Source: an uncultured Alphaproteobacteria bacterium | Lineage (GTDB): Bacteria; Pseudomonadota; Alphaproteobacteria; UBA7985; CAJQQZ01 | Length of the DNA: 45,842 nucleotides | Direction of reading: 5' to 3' | NCBI GenBank assembly: GCA_905480575.1 | Contig: CAJQQZ010000005.1 | Span: 1-45,842, forward strand | Shown: in pieces, positions 16,897-25,666 of the stretch | Numbering within the stretch: position 1 is the first letter of the stretch | How the letters are laid out: the number at the start of each line of letters is the position of its first letter | Notes under the pieces: model-generated | The model's input: only the letters and a program-made list of their open reading frames with translations | Told to the model about the DNA's origin: nothing | Databases searched by the model: none | Made by a program: the position numbers and the translations under genes

Positions 16897-19218
16897 CTAA
16901 TCAAAAACATAAATCGGGCTGGACCAAGCTTGATAACCATCTTCCGTAGTCACGCAAACCCAAAGAGGACTGTCTCTGCCTTTTTCAAGCGCAACGGTGC
17001 GTTCGAAGCTGATTTCCCTTCGTAAATTTTCCTCGGGTAGGCGAAAAAGGCTGATCTTTCTCTCTAGGCCACCAGCATCGAACACGAGGTCCTCTAAACC
17101 GACCTTATCGATGCTGACGTTTTCATTGACCAGGCTTGTTGCGATATCGATTTCGCTGTTGTCTTCTGCATCGATCCAAGCATCAAACCCCATGAAATTG
17201 CCCGTGGTTAGCGTGTCAAAAACAATTGTGCTTTCGCCGGTTTGCTCAAAAAGCCTTTCAGGATTCCAATGATTTATTGGTTCAAATCTGCCAATTTTGG
17301 CTCTTTTGAATTGAACCTGACCTCGCCAGAAAGTTTCTCGGCCGCGCCCCCTATACTCTGCTCCGCTCCACAGGCATCGAATACGATTCCCCAAATCATT
17401 CTTGGCGTAAGTTCGAATGGTTTCTAACACTTCTGAACCATTGCGAAGTTCGATCCTTTGCACCCCAGCATGCGCTAAAACCGACACAGAAATCGTGACT
17501 TGCTCTTGCCCTGCTTGGACAATGTCGCCCATGATTGCGGATTTGGTTGTTTTGCGCGCACAATCTGGCTGAGAAGCAGGATTACGTTCAAAGACCACAG
17601 CGGGTTCCGTAAACTTGGCTTCAACAGATAGATGCATCCGGCACCCAGTAGTGCCGTAATGATGCCGACGCCTCTGAGCTTCGAATATAGCGTCTCGACT
17701 GTTCTCTGACGTCAAAAAGCAGGTAAGGCCTCCGTAAGAACCAAAAGAAGACGCGCCAGGGTAGCTGGCGCCAGGGCGTCCCTTGTGGCCATCTGAATTG
17801 CAAACAACACCAACGCGTCGTCCAAGAGGGAAACCGTCCGTTAGTATCCATTCAAATGTGCCCCAAGCCGAGTGAACTTCTACAGCCGTTTCTAAATCTG
17901 GATCATGGTCAAAGGAGATGTCAGCAAACCGTCCCCCTACATGCGCGTAAACAACGGCATCCTCGTCTTTCAACGAAGAATACAAATCCGTGAGTGTTGT
18001 CGCATCACTGCCCATCTCACTTCTGTCTTCGAGGAGAGCATGTGAGCAACGACGAATAGCCCTTCCTTCTTCTCTGAAGAAAACATTGTGGTCACCACCA
18101 ATAGCAGTGTTACCGGACCACTCGTATCCAGGAAACGTCGTGAAACGCCCTGGCTCATTGCAATCTGCCGTAATTTTATTCAGATGATCCCAAAAGGTTG
18201 CCTTGATTTGAAAGTCGTTTCCCTGATGGGCAGAAACGTCGAGAAAGGCTTTGTTGCGTGCGAAATCGAAATAGCCTTCTATCGTGTTGATACCCACGGT
18301 TTCTCCAGTTTGACCATGAAGGTCGCCCCATAAACTCAAACCAGCGCCAGTTTGAACAACTAAGGGTCCTGCTTCCGTCACCTCTACATCATCGACGAAG
18401 ACCTTAATTCTGAGGGTGCCCTCTTTTGCTACTGCGAGGTTTTCGAACAGCATCGTTCTATCATTTGGCAGGTAGCCAAACTCAAGTGGTAATCCTGCTA
18501 CTGGAAGCGAAGGTTCCAGTCTCACGCTTCCGCCTGCCTGAGCCGTAGGATTGCCCCAAGCATCTTCGGCCTTCAGCCCAAAGAAAAACGCCTCTTCCGG
18601 ACGACGCAAAGTCGGTAGCACGGCTTTCCAGCACGCTGCTGGTCCGGCGACAATGGACACAGAGAACTGCTGTGCAAGGGGCAGAAAGTTTCCGGTCGCC
18701 TGTACATCAGTCATCACCCTGAATTCAAATCCACCTTCAGCAAAAGTTTGCATTAGCATTCCCGGCGATCCATGTGAGGTATCACCGAAGGTGATTGAGA
18801 TAATGTCTCCCTCCGCCAGGTAACCACCTTTGAGTTGGGCTACAACAAGGAAGTCCCAAGGCCGCAACCCTTTTCTGAACGAAAGGTCAATCCTGCCTGT
18901 GCCGCTGCAAGTGGCGGACACATAATTTGGCGCTTTAGGGTCATTGGCTTGATGGTAACCCCCGTCAGAGACCCAACGGAATGCAACGGCAATTGCTCCG
19001 TTGTCATCAAGACCTATCCGCCCAACAGTGTAGACTAGCTTGAAGGTCTGGTAGCTACGAATTTCCACCGGAGTAAGCGGTTCGATAGTAGCAGAACCAT
19101 ATAGACTAGGATCATCACCAGAACGAACGGATGGAGCGTTATCCCCTACCAGCTCCGGCAGAACGGGTCCAAATATCTCCTGTCTAATCGCTTTCTTCAC
19201 AATCCCACCACTCTCCAT
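16897..19218 (-). CDS. DUF3604 domain-containing protein (PHP-like metallohydrolase)
   Basis: The 773-residue protein has an N-terminal beta-rich region (about 1-290) and then a DUF3604 domain. The latter is rich in putative metal ligands in a PHP-like order: D299/H301 (GDLHGQTG), H331/D335 (SAHQGND), H377 (GGDHNVFF), H426 (YAHVGGR) and D476/H478 (NSDGHKG). No signal peptide is evident. The start is uncertain: ATG 19218 overlaps the upstream gene by 35 bases, and GTG 19200 is an alternative. Members of this family are poorly characterised; a hydrolase of a phosphoester or amide is inferred only from the metal pattern. The upstream COG3964 amidohydrolase probably shares its mRNA. Confidence 0.87.
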   Translation of the reverse strand: MESGGIVKKAIRQEIFGPVLPELVGDNAPSVRSGDDPSLYGSATIEPLTPVEIRSYQTFKLVYTVGRIGLDDNGAIAVAFRWVSDGGYHQANDPKAPNYVSATCSGTGRIDLSFRKGLRPWDFLVVAQLKGGYLAEGDIISITFGDTSHGSPGMLMQTFAEGGFEFRVMTDVQATGNFLPLAQQFSVSIVAGPAACWKAVLPTLRRPEEAFFFGLKAEDAWGNPTAQAGGSVRLEPSLPVAGLPLEFGYLPNDRTMLFENLAVAKEGTLRIKVFVDDVEVTEAGPLVVQTGAGLSLWGDLHGQTGETVGINTIEGYFDFARNKAFLDVSAHQGNDFQIKATFWDHLNKITADCNEPGRFTTFPGYEWSGNTAIGGDHNVFFREEGRAIRRCSHALLEDRSEMGSDATTLTDLYSSLKDEDAVVYAHVGGRFADISFDHDPDLETAVEVHSAWGTFEWILTDGFPLGRRVGVVCNSDGHKGRPGASYPGASSFGSYGGLTCFLTSENSRDAIFEAQRRRHHYGTTGCRMHLSVEAKFTEPAVVFERNPASQPDCARKTTKSAIMGDIVQAGQEQVTISVSVLAHAGVQRIELRNGSEVLETIRTYAKNDLGNRIRCLWSGAEYRGRGRETFWRGQVQFKRAKIGRFEPINHWNPERLFEQTGESTIVFDTLTTGNFMGFDAWIDAEDNSEIDIATSLVNENVSIDKVGLEDLVFDAGGLERKISLFRLPEENLRREISFERTVALEKGRDSPLWVCVTTEDGYQAWSSPIYVFD

Positions 19219-20326
19219 TCACGACCGCTCCTTTGGCCGCTATGCGTTTGTCACCCACCAAGATTTCACCAAGAACATCTTCATAGGGGAACTCATCTTC
19301 CTCAATGGAGAGAATGGATGCATCGCCGATACCACCGACTTCGAGCACGCCAAGTTCAGGCATTTGCAGCGCTTTACCGGCGTTAACTGTAGAGGCCGCG
19401 ATCACTTCGTTCAGCCCCATACCGAGGCAAAGAAATTTGGACAGCGTTGTCACCTGGTCGTAGGCTGGGCCATCAATACAAAGTTTGTGAATGTCTGACG
19501 AAATAGTGTCAGGCATAAAGCCGTTGTCGAGCATTGCCTTCGCTGTGTCGAAACCAAACGATCCCATGCCATGTCCAATATCGAACAGCACGCCACGATC
19601 TCTGGCAGCCAACACCTCATCCTTAACTTTCCCCACGCCATTCACGGGTGAATTAGGGAAGGGTCTGAAGGCATGAGTCAGAACATCGCCTGGGCGCATT
19701 GCTTCCAACACAGCTTCATAAGAAGGCGGCGGTTCATCGATGTGAACCATCATCGGCAATTCGACTTCTTCCGCAACCTGCACTGCGTATGTCATCGGCG
19801 TCATACCGTGGATACCCGATGCGTGACGGCCAAGGCGAACCTTGATCCCCGCAATCATATCACGGTTTTCTTCGACCACTCGGACAGCGTCAACAGGTGC
19901 CATCAAACGAATGTCTTCGCTCTCTCCCACCATGATGGTCTTCGAGAATCCAAAGATCCCAGCAAAGGAGATATGAAGGTAAGGGACAATACGAACCAAA
20001 CTTTCTTCGATCACATGCTTTCTGAATCCAGCGAAATTGCCAGGGCCGGCAGAACCGGTGTCAACGCAAGTGGTTACAGCGGATTTCCGGCAAAAATCCT
20101 CAGCATCAATGGAAAGAGACGTCCCGCCCCAATAAACGTGGGTGTGCATGTCGATCAGGCCAGGCGTAACAATCCTTCCTGTTACATCTTTGATCTGGCA
20201 CTCTTCACTGGGTTGGATTGAGGGAGCAATGGCGGCCACTAATCCGTCTTCGAATGCGACGTCTAAAACTGCGTCGGTTCCAGAAGCAGGATCAATAACC
20301 CGCCCACCTTTGAGTATTAAGTCCAC
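19184..20326 (-). CDS. amidohydrolase of the COG3964 group
   Basis: The protein belongs to the amidohydrolase superfamily with a binuclear metal site: H-x-H in LIDMHTHVYWGG, the bridging Lys in GIKVRLGR, His in MMVHIDEP and LTHAFRP, and the final Asp in SSDIHKLC. Segments FAGIFGFSKTIMVGE and FDIGHGMGSFGFD are typical of COG3964 (often misannotated as dihydroorotase). The frame opens at GTG 20347, but GTG 20326 is preferred because AAGGGGG sits five bases upstream and the protein then begins DLILKGGRVIDP, as family members do (380 residues). From memory, a characterised relative from Agrobacterium hydrolyses acetyl-(R)-mandelate, so ester or amide cleavage is likely. Confidence 0.9.
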   Translation of the reverse strand: MDLILKGGRVIDPASGTDAVLDVAFEDGLVAAIAPSIQPSEECQIKDVTGRIVTPGLIDMHTHVYWGGTSLSIDAEDFCRKSAVTTCVDTGSAGPGNFAGFRKHVIEESLVRIVPYLHISFAGIFGFSKTIMVGESEDIRLMAPVDAVRVVEENRDMIAGIKVRLGRHASGIHGMTPMTYAVQVAEEVELPMMVHIDEPPPSYEAVLEAMRPGDVLTHAFRPFPNSPVNGVGKVKDEVLAARDRGVLFDIGHGMGSFGFDTAKAMLDNGFMPDTISSDIHKLCIDGPAYDQVTTLSKFLCLGMGLNEVIAASTVNAGKALQMPELGVLEVGGIGDASILSIEEDEFPYEDVLGEILVGDKRIAAKGAVVNGEWWDCEESD

Positions 20327-20399
20327 CAAAGCCCCCTTTTGTTTCACAAACTCTTAGGCTTCGATCTTTCCGCGCTTTTAGACTCAGGTCAATGCTTTC

Positions 20400-21698
20400 T
20401 TAGGCAAATCGATATCGTGCATCAATCGCTAGGCCATAAGCAATAGCTTCAAAGAAATTTCCAGTCGTTAGCTCAGCATCTGGGAACATTCTTTGAACGG
20501 CTTTCTTCACAAACCCCATTTGGGCCGAACCGCCAACCAATACGGCCACATCAATGTCATCTTTTTGAACGCCTGCCAGCTTCACAGTTTCAATCATTGT
20601 CGTTTCAAGTGAGCTTGAAAATTTCTCTAGTTCAAACTCAACTTCATTGTACGACAGGCCCATCATGAGCCCTTTCTCTATGAATGAAAGGTCAATTTCT
20701 TGCACGCCTCTGTCCATCTGGTTTGCTGCTATCTTCAGTGTTTCGACAGCGAAAGCCAACTCGTGACCGCTTCGATTCTCGAGGACAGAAACTAAGCGCT
20801 CAATCAGCTCAGGTTGGTTGGATTGATAGAGTAGCTTGTTAACGGTTCGCAGCGTGCTCGGCGAATAGAGAAAGGCAATTTTCTGCCACGTTGCCAGATC
20901 AGAGTAGATCCACTTGGGCATCGCTATGCTCTCGCTCTGCATGAACTTTTTGACGGTTGATTTATACCCCAAGAGAGGTTGAGCGTGATTAAGGCTGAGC
21001 TCCCTGTCAAAGTTTGTACCGCCTATCCGAATACCATTGTTTGCCAGAATATCTTCTGTCCGATCTCCGCCTTGCATCCTTTCCGGTCCTAAACGCACAA
21101 TCGAAAAATCAGACGTGCCGCCGCCGATATCAACGATCAATGCTAGGGCTTCTTTCTTCAGGCTTCTTTCGAAATCAAATGCGGCCGCAAGCGGCTCAAA
21201 CTGGAATTCCACTGAGCGGAAACCTGCTTCTTCAAAACAAGCCTTGAGTGCTGATTCTGCTTTTACATTTTTTGCTTCATCGTCTTCGAAGAAGAAGACC
21301 GGTCGCCCAACAACAACATTTTCGAAGCTGTGATCCATCTGTTGCTCAGCTTGTTCCTTCACTCTTGTGATAAAGTTAGAAACAATGAAATTGAACGGAA
21401 CTTTGTGCCCCATAACGACAGTCTTTTCATCCATCAGGCTTGTGCCCAGAATGGATTTGAGCGCTCTCAGGTAGCGCCCGTTGTCACCTGCCATGTAGCG
21501 TTCTTTGGCGTCTTCTCCGGTAAAACTTCTTCTCTCATCATCATCAAAGAAAATCGCCGTGGGTGTCGTTAGTTTTCCATCCGGAAACTCGACCAATTTC
21601 ACATCACTGCCTACTGATGTACCCTTAGAAACTCCCAACGCTGAATTAGACGTGCCAAAGTCGAAACCACAAGCACTAGTGTAGCCTGTTGAAGTCAC
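20400..21698 (-). CDS. Hsp70 family protein, ATPase domain only (YegD-like)
   Basis: The 432-residue protein has the actin-like ATPase fold of Hsp70: phosphate 1 motif CGFDFGTSNSALG at the N-terminus, the phosphate 2 region LALIVDIGGGTSDFSIVRLG, and the adenosine motif VAVLVGGSAQMGFVKKAV. It lacks the roughly 200-residue substrate-binding and lid domains of DnaK, as in the YegD group. The start is GTG 21698 with GGGAGAG upstream. Neither a J-protein nor GrpE is nearby. Its role is unknown. Confidence 0.9.
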   Translation of the reverse strand: MTSTGYTSACGFDFGTSNSALGVSKGTSVGSDVKLVEFPDGKLTTPTAIFFDDDERRSFTGEDAKERYMAGDNGRYLRALKSILGTSLMDEKTVVMGHKVPFNFIVSNFITRVKEQAEQQMDHSFENVVVGRPVFFFEDDEAKNVKAESALKACFEEAGFRSVEFQFEPLAAAFDFERSLKKEALALIVDIGGGTSDFSIVRLGPERMQGGDRTEDILANNGIRIGGTNFDRELSLNHAQPLLGYKSTVKKFMQSESIAMPKWIYSDLATWQKIAFLYSPSTLRTVNKLLYQSNQPELIERLVSVLENRSGHELAFAVETLKIAANQMDRGVQEIDLSFIEKGLMMGLSYNEVEFELEKFSSSLETTMIETVKLAGVQKDDIDVAVLVGGSAQMGFVKKAVQRMFPDAELTTGNFFEAIAYGLAIDARYRFA

Positions 21699-21763
21699 TG
21701 TAACTCTCCCGAGTAAGATCAGTTTTGGGGGACGACAGGCTTTATAGAATGATCACCAAAAGA

Positions 21764-22369
21764 TCAAAGAGAATCTGGGAAAAGCAGCGATAGAAGAGCC
21801 AGGATGACAACCCCGGCCATTGCCAAAGCCATAAAAACGTTAATCGTCGATTGCGTCTTCGGAGCCAGTTCTAGGCGATGGAGTGAAATCCCTGCCAACA
21901 ACCAAGCCAAATGGATTGGAATCCAAATAGCATTGAGAATGAGAAACTTAATCACCGTTTCTGTCACAAGAGCTTCGGGCAAGAAAGCAAAACCAGAGAA
22001 CAGTGCTGTATTTACCGCGTAACATTTAGGATTGATGAATTGGAGGACGAAACCGTCAATGAACCCAGGTCTTCTTTTGGCCTCGATGAATGCGATTTTT
22101 GCGCCTGCGGTTGCGATCTTGAAGGCTAAGTAGAGCAAATAGAAAGCGGAGATAATAAGCAGAACTGTCCGCACCAGAGGCACCGAGAAGATGATCGCTG
22201 CCAAGCCTGTCACAACAGCCAAGCCAACCGCCGAGTTCCCGACACAAAGCCCAGACACGTAACTCAGCCCCGGTCCACGCCCGAAGGCAGCCCCCACACC
22301 AGCGGTCGAAAGCACCCCCGGCCCGGGGGTAATGATCAAAAGGAACACTGCCAAAGCGAAAGCTAACAA
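21764..22369 (-). CDS. LysE family exporter
   Basis: The 201-residue protein with about six membrane spans has the LysE/RhtB signature at the N-terminus (LIITPGPGVLSTAGVGAAFG) and the FINPKCYAVN segment in the middle. Such proteins export amino acids or similar solutes. The start appears to be TTG 22369, three bases after the ccdB stop, with AGGGG upstream. It could therefore be expressed by read-through from the ccdAB promoter. The substrate is unknown. Confidence 0.87.
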   Translation of the reverse strand: MLAFALAVFLLIITPGPGVLSTAGVGAAFGRGPGLSYVSGLCVGNSAVGLAVVTGLAAIIFSVPLVRTVLLIISAFYLLYLAFKIATAGAKIAFIEAKRRPGFIDGFVLQFINPKCYAVNTALFSGFAFLPEALVTETVIKFLILNAIWIPIHLAWLLAGISLHRLELAPKTQSTINVFMALAMAGVVILALLSLLFPDSL

Positions 22370-22372
22370 AAT

Positions 22373-22672
22373 TTAAAACCCCTGAAAAAGCATCTCGCGA
22401 GCATTCGAAACCTCCCAAGACCGATCAGATAGATTGGTAACTCGTTCTTTCAACTGGTTCGTTGGCACAGCCGATATGTATTGAGAAACCATCGAATAGC
22501 CTTGTCCTTCGATTTCGAAGGTTGGATTAAGCTGATGCCCTTGTGCAGGTGCGATTTCTAAAGGTAACAATGGGACAACAACCCGTGTGTTCAAGTCAGC
22601 GAACAGCTCGGCCTGTACATCGAGCAAAAATCCTTGTCCTGGTTGCCTCAGGTAGACATCGTACTTAGCCAC
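22373..22672 (-). CDS. ccdB: CcdB-type toxin
   Basis: The 99-residue protein resembles CcdB, the gyrase poison: DVYLRQPGQGFLLDVQAELF, then VVVPLLP, a central FEIEGQGYSMVSQYISAVPT, and a C-terminal NAREMLFQGF that matches the essential Trp/Gly-Ile-type tail of CcdB (here Gln-Gly-Phe instead of Trp-Gly-Ile). In the family the C-terminal residues contact gyrase A, so the changed tail may affect potency or target. The start is GTG 22672, overlapping the ccdA stop by one base (TAGTG), which is the classic coupled arrangement. Confidence 0.9.
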   Translation of the reverse strand: MAKYDVYLRQPGQGFLLDVQAELFADLNTRVVVPLLPLEIAPAQGHQLNPTFEIEGQGYSMVSQYISAVPTNQLKERVTNLSDRSWEVSNAREMLFQGF

Positions 22673-22908
22673 TAAAAAAGACGATATTTCTCGAGAGGTA
22701 AACCATGCTCTTCCACATAGCGATTAGAACTTTCTATCGCTCTCTGGTTTTCCCTCAGCCAGGCCTCTTCCTTGGCTTTCTTAACGGCTTGGCGAAGGCC
22801 TGTTTCAGCAGCCTCAGAAAGACTAAGGCCGAGTGCCTTGGCTTCTCGGACAAGCTCCACATCAAGAGAGAGATTAGTTGGTTTCTTTTTACGAGAGATT
22901 TTGTTCAT
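22672..22908 (-). CDS. ccdA: CcdA-type antitoxin
   Basis: The 78-residue protein has a ribbon-helix-helix N-terminus (KKPTNLSLDVELVREAKALGLSLSEAAETGL, about residues 8-39) and an acidic, flexible C-terminus ending in GLPLEKYRLF. The latter corresponds to the part of CcdA that wraps CcdB. It would neutralise the toxin and, with it, bind and repress the promoter just upstream. The gene precedes ccdB and ends in the overlapping TAGTG. The pair is chromosomal here, between a LysE exporter and a membrane hydroxylase. Confidence 0.92.
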   Translation of the reverse strand: MNKISRKKKPTNLSLDVELVREAKALGLSLSEAAETGLRQAVKKAKEEAWLRENQRAIESSNRYVEEHGLPLEKYRLF

Positions 22909-22927
22909 GTTTCATTTCAATTTCATG

Positions 22928-22956
22928 AGCATAAAACATGCGCATATGTGTGTAAA
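22928..22956 (-). promoter_or_regulatory. ccdAB promoter with internal palindrome
   Basis: On the minus strand TTTACA (22951-22956) and TATGCT (22928-22933) are separated by exactly 17 bases, a good sigma-70-type match ending about 20 bases before the ccdA ATG. The spacer contains the perfect palindrome ATGCGCAT (22938-22945). That is a sensible place for CcdA-CcdB autorepression. The -35 box starts five bases after the stop of the upstream hydroxylase gene, so the pair is an independent unit. Confidence 0.55.
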
Positions 22957-22960
22957 GCCG

Positions 22961-23938
22961 CTAATCCTTCTTCCTAAATATCCGTTGGCGCCTTTCCCGC
23001 ATCCGCTCATTGGCTTCAACGCTGCCGTCATGAAAGGAGCCGAACCAACGGTCCCAAGGCATCTCAAGTGTTCCATAGTTGCATTCAAAATAGCGGTGGT
23101 GCAACTGGTGAAAGAAATCCCCCATAGGAACAATTTCTTTGTCTTTGGCCATAATAGTCTCAAAGCCACAATGGGATGTAACAGCCTCCAACGCTTTGAC
23201 TTGCATATGAAAAAGAAAATGGATCGGGTGCGAAAGCAAAACCCAATGAATCATGCCGGTGCTGAGGTACAAAAGATGCTCAACTGGGTGCATGGACATG
23301 CCCGACCAAGGGCCAATGTTGATATTTCGATGATGCAGGCCATGGGCTAGCCGATAGAGCGGCGGCCAATGCAAAAAGCGGTGGATCCAATAGAAATGGA
23401 GTGAGCCCCAGATTGGCTGCAGGAGAAACAATGCGACGAACCAGTACGGGTTTTCTTGCCACGATAAGAACGAAACATAACCATTTGCAAAGCCCCAGAA
23501 CATCAGAATCTCAAAGCCAGTCCAGATGGTGACACCACTAGCTAAGGTCCAAAACATGTTGTCCCAAACTTGGTTCCTGAACAAAAAGGCGCCATTGTTG
23601 CAAGCGAGATCCCTAGAGTCAAATTTCCGCTCTTTGCCCTGGTTTTTAAATGTGTAGAGCAGTAAGTGCAATCCACCGGCAACAACAATCATCAGAAAGA
23701 GATTGCGAAGGTAAATTTCCGCGATCCAACCTAATTCGAATGTTCGACATCGCTCAAGCGCGGGCTGCCACCAAAACCAGGTCACAATGGACAGTAGAAG
23801 CATCACCATTCTGCTTGAAATTATGCACCAAGACGATACCAACCAACTAAGGCTCAGTAACGGCTTCGGCGGCACGTCAAAAAGCGGCGTTAGCTTGATC
23901 CTATCTTTTGGTAACCAATGCCAACCACTCAATGGCAT
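22961..23938 (-). CDS. fatty acid hydroxylase/sterol desaturase family membrane protein
   Basis: The 325-residue protein has several membrane spans and the diiron histidine clusters of the superfamily in order: HRFLH (H-x3-H), HGLHH (H-x2-HH), HPVEH and HQLHH. These would bind two irons for O2-dependent hydroxylation or desaturation of a lipid. ATG 23938 gives the full hydrophobic N-terminus. It is transcribed alone or with the preceding YCII gene (78-base gap). The lipid substrate is not deducible. Confidence 0.9.
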   Translation of the reverse strand: MPLSGWHWLPKDRIKLTPLFDVPPKPLLSLSWLVSSWCIISSRMVMLLLSIVTWFWWQPALERCRTFELGWIAEIYLRNLFLMIVVAGGLHLLLYTFKNQGKERKFDSRDLACNNGAFLFRNQVWDNMFWTLASGVTIWTGFEILMFWGFANGYVSFLSWQENPYWFVALFLLQPIWGSLHFYWIHRFLHWPPLYRLAHGLHHRNINIGPWSGMSMHPVEHLLYLSTGMIHWVLLSHPIHFLFHMQVKALEAVTSHCGFETIMAKDKEIVPMGDFFHQLHHRYFECNYGTLEMPWDRWFGSFHDGSVEANERMRERRQRIFRKKD

Positions 23939-24016
23939 AGAATCTGATCCAAACGGTTATTAATCTCCCCAAAAGCAAGAAACCAGCAAACCGTTCAGGT
24001 CAAGACTTTAAGCCGT

Positions 24017-24331
24017 TTACATGTCCATCGCTTCGGCAACTTCTACACTGCCGTGGCCGCCTACAAGAACAGGGCAGCCTTTTGCCATCTCGATAGCCGC
24101 TTCAATTGTATCGGCTTGAACAAGAGTATAGCCAGAAAGCGGGTTGGAGCCGCCGTTATCTTCTACACCGCTCGATGTAACGGTCTTCGACATGCCAACT
24201 GGATTGCCAGGATCGACAATGGCAGCGCCCAAGCTTTCCATCCAAGCGCCCCAAGCAGCCATGACCTTTTGGCCTTCTTCAGGCGATTCTGGCATTTGGC
24301 CACCGTGATAAGCGAATACGAATTTAGCCAT
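24017..24331 (-). CDS. YCII-related domain protein
   Basis: This small soluble protein (104 residues) has the YCII/DGPF fold features: FVFAYHGGQMPESPEE, a central Trp-containing helix (AAWGAWMESLGAAIVDPGNPVG), and a C-terminal GYTLVQADTIEAAIEMAKGCPVL. The His and Asp positions are typical of this family, whose biochemical role is mostly unknown. ATG 24331 has GGAGAAG upstream. The gene is divergent from the M24-like gene. Confidence 0.85.
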   Translation of the reverse strand: MAKFVFAYHGGQMPESPEEGQKVMAAWGAWMESLGAAIVDPGNPVGMSKTVTSSGVEDNGGSNPLSGYTLVQADTIEAAIEMAKGCPVLVGGHGSVEVAEAMDM

Positions 24332-24443
24332 GAAACTTCTCCTCTAAATTAACTTTATCTGAACTCGAAATCGGTTCAGTATTTATAGGACGATTGAGAA
24401 CTAACCTATTCGACAAGTTAAAACCAAAAATTTGGAGTTTATT

Positions 24444-25607
24444 GTGTCTGCACTATTTTCAGCCTTTTCTGACCAGGAATTTCAGGCGCGCTTCAACAAA
24501 GCAAGAGATCTGCTTCGCCAAGAATCGCTCGATGCATTTGTCATAGTTGCGCCAGAACACCTCTACTATTTCGGCGGTTATGATTCCTGGGTTTCCGTTA
24601 ACTCACCTCAAGCCTTGGTTTTCACCGCTGGGGAGGATGAGCCCACGTTGATTTTGAGAGATGTGGATCTCACGTTAGCGACTGAAACTTCCTGGCTAAC
24701 AGACATTAGAACCTACAACATGGTGTTGGAAGATTACCCTTCATGTGTGAAAGAGCTACTGCAACAGAAAGGGTTAACTGGTGGCAAAATCGGAATTGAA
24801 CGACAATCTTACGCTTTGCCTTTCAGCCTGGGACAAGCGTTGGGCAATGCACTTGGAAATTACGAATTTGTTGATGCAACGAACCTGCTGGGAGCCCTGC
24901 GCCTCATCAAATCCCCACAAGAACTCGCCTACATTAACAAAGCGGCAAGCTACGCCTCGGCTGGGCTTAAGGCTCTGCAAAAACATGCAAAAGTTGGCGT
25001 CAACGAAATGGCGCTTGGAACCGAGATTGATTATGCCTTGCGTAAATCCGGCAGCGACTACCCTGCTATTCCAACGGAGCTAACCAGTGGAACCCGTTCC
25101 GCTGGATGTCATGGCACACCCAGAAACAGAATTATCCAAGACGGTGATCTAGTGCATGCTGAATTCGCTGGTGTCGAACAACGCTATCATGCTGTCGCAT
25201 TTCAAACCTTGGTTTGTGGCGAGCCCTCACCTGAAGCAAAGGAGTTGTACAATGCTGGATTGGTCTCTCTACACGCCGGTATCAGCGCGATCAAACCTGG
25301 TGCAAGTGTTGCCTCAGTGGAAGAAGCCTCTCTGTTACCACTGAAGGCTCTTGGATTGGAATCTGCCGCCATGATGCGTTTTGGGTACGGCATCGGCATT
25401 GCATACCCGCCCATATGGTTGGAGACTTTACAAATAGCACGAGGCTTTGATCAATCTTTGGAATCAGGAATGGTGTTTGTCCTGCACTCCTGCCTTGAGC
25501 TCCCAAAACAGGGTTTAGGTGTTATTCAAGGGGGCACTTACCATTTAACCGAAGACGAACTCGCTATGATCGTCGGAACCGGTGATTGTGATTTACTGAT
25601 CAATTAA
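24444..25607 (+). CDS. M24 family protein of the creatinase/ectoine hydrolase (DoeA)-like, probably metal-free, type
   Basis: The protein has an N-terminal creatinase domain (HLYYFGGYDSWVSVNSPQAL) and a C-terminal pita-bread domain. The frame opens at TTG 24432, but GTG 24444 is chosen because TTGGAG lies just before it (387 residues). The usual five metal ligands are not preserved: GDLVHAEFAG has Glu for the first Asp, the second Asp is missing in YHAVAFQT, and the metal His of HGxGH is Tyr in GYGIGIAYPPIWLE. Creatinase and DoeA-type enzymes also lack metals and share a G-x-S/G-I-G-x-x-Y/F-P-P segment. It is therefore probably a C-N hydrolase, not an aminopeptidase. Confidence 0.82.
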   Translation: MSALFSAFSDQEFQARFNKARDLLRQESLDAFVIVAPEHLYYFGGYDSWVSVNSPQALVFTAGEDEPTLILRDVDLTLATETSWLTDIRTYNMVLEDYPSCVKELLQQKGLTGGKIGIERQSYALPFSLGQALGNALGNYEFVDATNLLGALRLIKSPQELAYINKAASYASAGLKALQKHAKVGVNEMALGTEIDYALRKSGSDYPAIPTELTSGTRSAGCHGTPRNRIIQDGDLVHAEFAGVEQRYHAVAFQTLVCGEPSPEAKELYNAGLVSLHAGISAIKPGASVASVEEASLLPLKALGLESAAMMRFGYGIGIAYPPIWLETLQIARGFDQSLESGMVFVLHSCLELPKQGLGVIQGGTYHLTEDELAMIVGTGDCDLLIN

Positions 25608-25666
25608 ATTGTTCTTGTTTTGTTCTGTTATTTTTGATAACTCTTACCCCCTAGCAGGAGAGAGTT

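Noticed and set aside
19673-20221. Open frame of 182 codons on the plus strand inside the COG3964 gene
   Set aside because: It is antisense to a gene with all metal-site motifs.
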